Positions 60,306 to 64,000 of a stretch of 64,000 nucleotides of DNA are shown one piece after another (the first letter of the stretch is position 1; every line of letters starts with the position of its first letter). The stretch is from positions 1,302,001 through 1,366,000 of the forward strand of contig NZ_CP043732.1 of assembly GCF_014084045.1 (NCBI RefSeq), in the 5' to 3' direction. The notes below the pieces were generated by a model that worked only from the letters and a program-made list of their open reading frames with translations, had not been told where the DNA came from and ran no database searches. The stretch comes from Microbacterium esteraromaticum (GTDB lineage Bacteria > Actinomycetota > Actinomycetes > Actinomycetales > Microbacteriaceae). Made by a program: the position numbers and the translations under genes.

Positions 60306-60628
60306 GGGTGCAGATCCGTGTACTTCGTGATGCGGCCCTTCGACAGTTCGACGGGATACTTCGCACGGGTCTTCTCGAGCTTGCTCATCACGATCTCATC
60401 GATGTCGACTCCAAGACGTGTCGCCATCTGGAAGCAGTAGGTGAGCACGTCGGCCAGCTCTTCTTCCACCCGGGTCTGATCCGGCGTCTGCCCCCACTGG
60501 AACAGCTCGAGCAGCTCGGCCGCCTCGATGGAGATCGACTTCGCGAGGTTCTCAGGCGAGTGGAACTGATCCCAGTCGCGCTCGATAGCGAAGTCACGGA
60601 GGGCTTGCAGCGTTGCGGGGGTCGGCAT
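60302..60628 (-). CDS. MazG-like nucleotide pyrophosphohydrolase
   Basis: A 108-residue all-helical NTP pyrophosphohydrolase of the MazG/RS21-C6 type. Motif EAAELLELFQW and EEELADVLTYC give the ExxE...ExxD magnesium site. It would hydrolyse a canonical or modified NTP to NMP. It is the first gene of the three-gene operon. The start codon has no ribosome-binding site, but TACGTT lies six bases upstream, consistent with a leaderless transcript starting at the ATG. Confidence 0.9.
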   Translation of the reverse strand: MPTPATLQALRDFAIERDWDQFHSPENLAKSISIEAAELLELFQWGQTPDQTRVEEELADVLTYCFQMATRLGVDIDEIVMSKLEKTRAKYPVELSKGRITKYTDLHP

Positions 60629-60634
60629 GAGGAG

Positions 60635-60701
60635 AACGTAGCAGGGGCATGGATACAGCGCCGAATACGAGACGCATGTGCGCGCGGTAGACCGATATTG
60701 T
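60635..60701. promoter_or_regulatory. Divergent leaderless promoter region
   Basis: The 79-base gap has two -10-like hexamers, TACGTT on the minus strand (complement of 60635-60640) and TATTGT on the plus strand (60696-60701). Each is exactly six bases from the ATG of its gene. The MazG operon and the restriction-like gene thus look divergently transcribed as leaderless mRNAs. Confidence 0.6.
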
Positions 60702-60707
60702 TCACTC

Positions 60708-61655
60708 ATGCCTACTTCGCTGCCGCTTATCGTGGGGGAGCTCTATACACGGAGCGACCTTGCGATTGTGTATGGCGGATCCACACAAGGCGGCATCATC
60801 GCGAGCAACAAGTCGAGCTCTGTGTTCATATTCACCGACCACGCTCAGGCCAACCAGTTCGGGTACGTCTATGACGGCTTCAGTCCTGACGGTCGGGTGC
60901 TCCATTACACGGGTGCAGGGCAGGACGGCGATCAATTGGAGAGTCACTCCAACGCGCCGGTTCTAACTCACGCAGCAAGAGGGCGTACTCTGCACGCGTT
61001 TGTAGCTGACGGTTTCCTCGAGGGCACGCAGAGAAAGCGGCAGCGCTACATGGGCGAGTTTTTCCTCGATCCCGCGCGCCCCTTCGAGAGGATGCCTGCT
61101 CCGGATAAGAGTGGCGCGTTGCGTACCGTTATCGTGTTCCGCCTTCTTCCGGTGGGGCCCGTGCCGGATCGAGTCATCGAGACGATGGGGCTGAGTCAGA
61201 TCTCGGACAGAGCGGACACGCTGGAAGTGCCAATCGAGATCAACTCCACTCACTTCTTCGAAACTTCCGGTCGCGCTGCCGGCAGTGCGGTGCGTAGGGA
61301 ATCCCAGCTTGTCGATGAGTTTGTAGCGAGCCAGCACGGGCACGAGTTCAAGCGTTGGGCGATCAAGCTGCCTGAAGAACGGTCGCCACTACTGACAGAC
61401 GTTTACGACAAGACCAATCGAGTGCTTTACGAAGCCAAGAGTATGTCCGGTCGCTCGGCGCTTCGGATGGCCGTGGGCCAGCTGTACGACTACCGCCGTC
61501 ACGTCGAGGTTGATGGCTTGCGGTGTTCAGTCTTGCTACCAGAACGCCCGAAGGCTGATCTTCGCGACTTTGTTGAGTCCGCGGGGCTTGGGCTCGTCTT
61601 CAAGGATGGTGCGCAGTTCCTCTTCGAAGGGCAGGGCGACTGGGGACGGCCGTGA
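60708..61655 (+). CDS. Predicted modification-dependent restriction endonuclease (PD-(D/E)XK)
   Basis: A 315-residue protein. The N-terminal 120 residues (GELYTRSDLAIVYGGSTQGG, VFIFTDHAQANQFGYVYDGF, HYTGAGQDGDQ) resemble the SRA/YDG-like N-terminal domain of some restriction endonucleases that read modified bases. The C-terminal part has a PD-(D/E)XK core: Asp231/234, then VLYEAK (Glu242, Lys244) and GQLYDYRR (257-264). Type IV-like restriction is inferred. Base composition is visibly more AT-rich than the housekeeping genes. Its last 56 bases overlap the NUDIX gene on the other strand. Confidence 0.75.
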   Translation: MPTSLPLIVGELYTRSDLAIVYGGSTQGGIIASNKSSSVFIFTDHAQANQFGYVYDGFSPDGRVLHYTGAGQDGDQLESHSNAPVLTHAARGRTLHAFVADGFLEGTQRKRQRYMGEFFLDPARPFERMPAPDKSGALRTVIVFRLLPVGPVPDRVIETMGLSQISDRADTLEVPIEINSTHFFETSGRAAGSAVRRESQLVDEFVASQHGHEFKRWAIKLPEERSPLLTDVYDKTNRVLYEAKSMSGRSALRMAVGQLYDYRRHVEVDGLRCSVLLPERPKADLRDFVESAGLGLVFKDGAQFLFEGQGDWGRP

Positions 61656-62040
61656 GATTACGGACCACCCGCAGAACGGCCGGTGTGTCGGCCGGTGCCC
61701 AATCGACCGTTCCCAACTCTGTAGCGCGGATCCACCGGATCTCTGAGTGCTCGGTCGACATCGGCTCTTCAGATATGAGCGTCGCGTAGAAGGTCGTAAG
61801 AGTCACGATTCCAAACTCGTACTCGTGGCTGGTCGTTTCGACCCTTTCCCCCACCTCAATCCTGCAGCCGAGTTCCTCCTCGATCTCGCGGCGAAGCGCC
61901 TCCTTCGGGGTTTCGCCCTTCTCGATCTTCCCGCCCGGAAACTCCCACATGCCCGGCAGCGTCTTAGTTTGCCCGCGTCGTGCCGCGAGGACAGTATCGC
62001 CCCGAACGATTACCGCTCCAACGACGTCAATCTGGGTCAT
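61600..62040 (-). CDS. NUDIX hydrolase, MutT-like
   Basis: A 146-residue (d)NTP pyrophosphohydrolase. The Nudix box is visible as GGKIEKGETPKEAL and then RREIEEELG, matching GX5EX7REUXEEXGU. It starts MTQIDVVGAVIVRGD and contains LPGMWEFPGG, as in MutT/CtfA. It may clean oxidised nucleotides. Its 3' end overlaps the convergent restriction-like gene by 56 bases, so both transcripts are partly antisense. Confidence 0.9.
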   Translation of the reverse strand: MTQIDVVGAVIVRGDTVLAARRGQTKTLPGMWEFPGGKIEKGETPKEALRREIEEELGCRIEVGERVETTSHEYEFGIVTLTTFYATLISEEPMSTEHSEIRWIRATELGTVDWAPADTPAVLRVVRNLTAVPSRPALRRGTAHHP

Positions 62041-62126
62041 CTGCTTCGTCTCCCCGGGCCGAGCGTAGCGATGGAGCGCCGGTGATGAGAGGAGTGGCGC
62101 GCCGCTTCCGGCGTTACGATCACGCA

Positions 62127-62456
62127 ATGGGGATGAACTCCGATACGTGCCAGCTCGTCGCTACAGTCTTGCCGTTGGTGATGGTCACGCTCGTTGTCGA
62201 GCGGCGGTCAATGCGGATCAAGCTTAGACGTCGACTGTGGTTTAGGCGCGGGATGCTCTTCTTGTTTTCCTGCTCGTTCCTCGGGCTCGGGTTCACGATC
62301 TGGGGCACCCAAGTCGGCGGCCTCGAAGGTTTCCCGGCGCTGGCGGCATGGATCCTCTCCGGCGCATCAACCGTGGGGCTAGCCCTACTGATTCTGATGT
62401 CCATGGCGTCGACAGAAGTTGATGAGGACGAAGCAGTGCAGCTTGGGCTCCAGTGA
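62127..62456 (+). CDS. Small membrane protein of unknown function
   Basis: A 109-residue protein with three hydrophobic segments (about 10-25, 43-60, 70-95) and a basic loop (RRSMRIKLRRRLWFRR) after the first. The C-terminus is acidic (STEVDEDEAVQ). Start ATG 62127; TACGAT lies exactly six bases upstream, again a leaderless pattern. No family recognised. In defence islands such proteins sometimes act as membrane effectors; here that is only a possibility. Confidence 0.6.
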   Translation: MGMNSDTCQLVATVLPLVMVTLVVERRSMRIKLRRRLWFRRGMLFLFSCSFLGLGFTIWGTQVGGLEGFPALAAWILSGASTVGLALLILMSMASTEVDEDEAVQLGLQ

Positions 62457-62577
62457 GATGAACGTTGCGGTCAACGAGGCTGGTTGCGCACTCCCGCGTG
62501 AGTCCCGCTATGGTCTGAATCAGGCTCTCTGAGGGGGGGAGCCGGTTTCACTCAGTCAACGAAGATGGGAGCGACTA

Positions 62578-63663
62578 GTGGAGTTTGCGGAGCGCCTTGA
62601 ATCGCTGGCGGTGAAGGTCCGAAATCAAGCAACGGCAATCGGCACAGAGGAAGCGACGAAGAACGCGTTCGTGATGCCCTTCATCTCGACGATTCTTGGA
62701 TACGACGTGTTCGATCCGCTTGAGGTGGTGCCTGAATTCACCGCTGACGTGGGCACCAAGAAGGGCGAGAAGATCGATTACGCCATCATGCGAGATGGCG
62801 AGGTGCAGATTCTCATCGAGTGCAAGCCGTCGATGGGCTCCTTGAAAATCGAGCATGCCTCGCAGCTGTTCCGATACTTCTCGGTCACGAACGCGCGGAT
62901 CGCGGTGCTCACGAACGGCGTCGTGTGGCACTTCTACACGGACCTCGATGCCCCCAAACCGAATGGATGCCAAGCCCTTCCTTGTGCTGGACCTACTTGA
63001 CATCGAGAAGCTGTCCTTGCTGAGCTTCTGAATCTCGGCGATCAGCGTCTCGTCACCGATGTACTTCAGTTCCTCGGCTGCACTGATGATCGAGTCAAGG
63101 TCGCATTGAAGCGAGAGATCGCTGCCCAGTTCCGAGAACCGACCGACGAGTGGATCAAGTTCTTCACCAGTCGGGTGTACGAGGGTGCGTTCACACAGCG
63201 CGTGCGTCAACAGTTCACTGGGCTTGTGGGTAAGGCCGCTCAGCAGTTCCTCACTGAGCGTGTGAACGACAGACTCAAGGCCGCACTCGGCGTCAGCGGA
63301 GCGAGCCATATCGCAGATGTCCCACCCGCCTCGAGCGCCGCGGTGGCCGAAGCAGATCTGGATCGCGACACGGAAATCGAGACAACACTTCAGGAACTTG
63401 AGGGCTACCAGATCGTGAAAGCGATCGCCTGTGGCGAGGTCAAGCCGCAGCGGGTAACGCAGCGTGATGCGAAGAGCTACTTTGCCGTTCTGCTAGACGA
63501 CAACAACCGCAAGCCAATCGCGCGGCTTCATTTCAACGGCAAGCAGAAGTACATCGGTTTGCTAGACGAAGAGAAGGCGGAAACCCGCCATCCGATCGTC
63601 GATCTCGACGAGATCTACCACCACGCGGAAGGTATTCGGGCAGCTGTGCGGCGCTACGCGTAA
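62578..63663 (+). pseudogene. Type I restriction R-subunit-like (HSDR_N) gene, disrupted by frameshift and two local inversions
   Basis: From GTG 62578 (GGGAG upstream) the N-terminus reads like stand-alone HSDR_N nucleases. LGYDVFDPLEVVPEF is followed by the PD-(D/E)XK core Asp67...LIECK (Glu81, Lys83). An extra base in the C5A3 run at 62951-62958 shifts the frame before NRMDAKPFLVLDLLDI. Then 63007-63054 and 63055-63102 carry, on the opposite strand, the codons expected next (DETLIAEIQKLSKDSF and DLDSIISAAEELKYIG), each inverted in place. Two extra bases (63005-63006) restore the frame for ALKREIAAQF onwards to the stop at 63663. The product cannot be made intact. Confidence 0.82.
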
Positions 63664-63746
63664 GCGACCTCGAGCGGCGAGATGGAGCGGTCGGGCGCGA
63701 GGGTACTCGGCCGAGCTGCTCGAACCAAAGGGGTCGCGCCGTGACG

Positions 63747-64000
63747 CTACGCGAGCGCCTCGCCGAGCCGCTGAACCGCCGCAATCAGCTCATCGGGCCC
63801 ACCGCTCAGGTCCACCGCATGTGCCACGACGGTGACCCCTGCCGAAGCGATCTCGTATCGCCGTGGCTCGACCTCACCAGACACGTAGAGAAGGTGGGCT
63901 TCAGGGACGCCTGCCGTTATCGCGTAGGCGAGCGCCTGATACACGTCGGCGTTGGGCGGTGAGCCGCTGGTGCCGCCCCACACCTTGTATTTCGTATCCG
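63747..64000 (-). CDS. McrC-like restriction nuclease, C-terminal part at window edge
   Basis: The minus-strand frame is open to the window end and reads DTKYKVWGGTSGSPP, then NADVYQALAYA. DxKYK followed by a YQxLAYA helix is the PD-(D/E)XK nuclease signature of McrC-type subunits of modification-dependent McrBC systems (family knowledge). The remainder, and a possible McrB GTPase, lie outside the window. Stop at 63747. Confidence 0.6.
   Translation of the reverse strand, partial: DTKYKVWGGTSGSPPNADVYQALAYAITAGVPEAHLLYVSGEVEPRRYEIASAGVTVVAHAVDLSGGPDELIAAVQRLGEALA

Noticed and set aside
62575..63309. 244-residue minus-strand ORF as a gene
   Set aside because: Only the two inverted segments give meaningful peptide; the rest is antisense to the HSDR_N-like gene.
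62578..63663. Phase-variable invertible switch
   Set aside because: No long inverted repeats or recombinase gene flank the two flipped segments, and each is inverted separately; kept as an anomaly, not called a switch.
56321..64000. Prophage
   Set aside because: No structural, integrase, terminase or lysis genes seen.

Overview
The window is a chromosomal segment of a high-GC actinobacterium. The strong G/C third-position bias, the recurrent GGATGC/GCATCC words, many ATGA-coupled genes and several apparently leaderless starts (TANNNT, six bases, start codon) suggest Microbacteriaceae, most likely Microbacterium. This placement is inference. No rRNA, tRNA, CRISPR array or complete insertion sequence was seen.

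Layout. 1-4900: edge of a TetR regulator, an RlmG/RsmC-type rRNA methyltransferase and a glycine betaine/proline ABC transporter (ProVWX). 5000-7760: a frameshifted Gfo/Idh/MocA oxidoreductase, an SMP-30 family protein and a coiled-coil membrane protein. 7920-10100: a reactive-sulfur operon (small Cys-rich protein, CoA-disulfide reductase/rhodanese fusion, CstR-type repressor) behind a perfect CsoR/CstR-like operator. 10200-21200: a carbohydrate-use cluster (SGNH hydrolase, DapA-like aldolase/lyase, sugar ABC importer without its own ATPase, large secreted protein, Gfo/Idh/MocA oxidoreductase, ROK repressor, atypical NAD-dependent epimerase). 21200-24100: DksA/TraR-type protein, short 6-phosphogluconate dehydrogenase, cupin/VOC pair and a small acidic protein. 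24000-31800: an operon with a Dpp/Opp-like ABC importer, LysR regulator, nitrilase-family hydrolase and HpcH/HpaI aldolase. 31900-35800: a 15-bp minisatellite, a tiny membrane protein, purL and a TrmB/LuxR-type regulator. 35950-43500: a 1775-residue secreted subtilase, a DUF222-HNH protein and a remnant of a BKACE-family gene.

44100-53700 holds two adjacent nucleobase/cyclic-amide scavenging modules with readable operator logic. In the first, a LacI protein, an NCS2 permease and an amidohydrolase-TSUP pair share the palindrome CCAAATCGATTTGG. In the second, a GntR/FCD regulator, an NCS1 permease, a hydantoinase and a small AtzF-C-like protein share TTGGGATCCCAA. 53700-56300: membrane protein and an SDR/TetR pair.

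56300-64000 is rich in nuclease and defence-like genes: a DNA/RNA non-specific endonuclease; a three-gene operon (MazG-like pyrophosphohydrolase, GIY-YIG-DUF2075 helicase-like ATPase, orphan exonuclease-VII-large-subunit-like protein); a divergent predicted modification-dependent restriction endonuclease overlapping a NUDIX hydrolase; a small membrane protein; a type I restriction R-like pseudogene with two abutting 48-bp in-place inversions; and the 3' part of an McrC-like nuclease at the edge. From about 57.3 kb, and most clearly from 60.7 kb, the sequence is visibly more AT-rich than the rest, consistent with transfer. The three-gene operon is the best candidate for an undescribed system.
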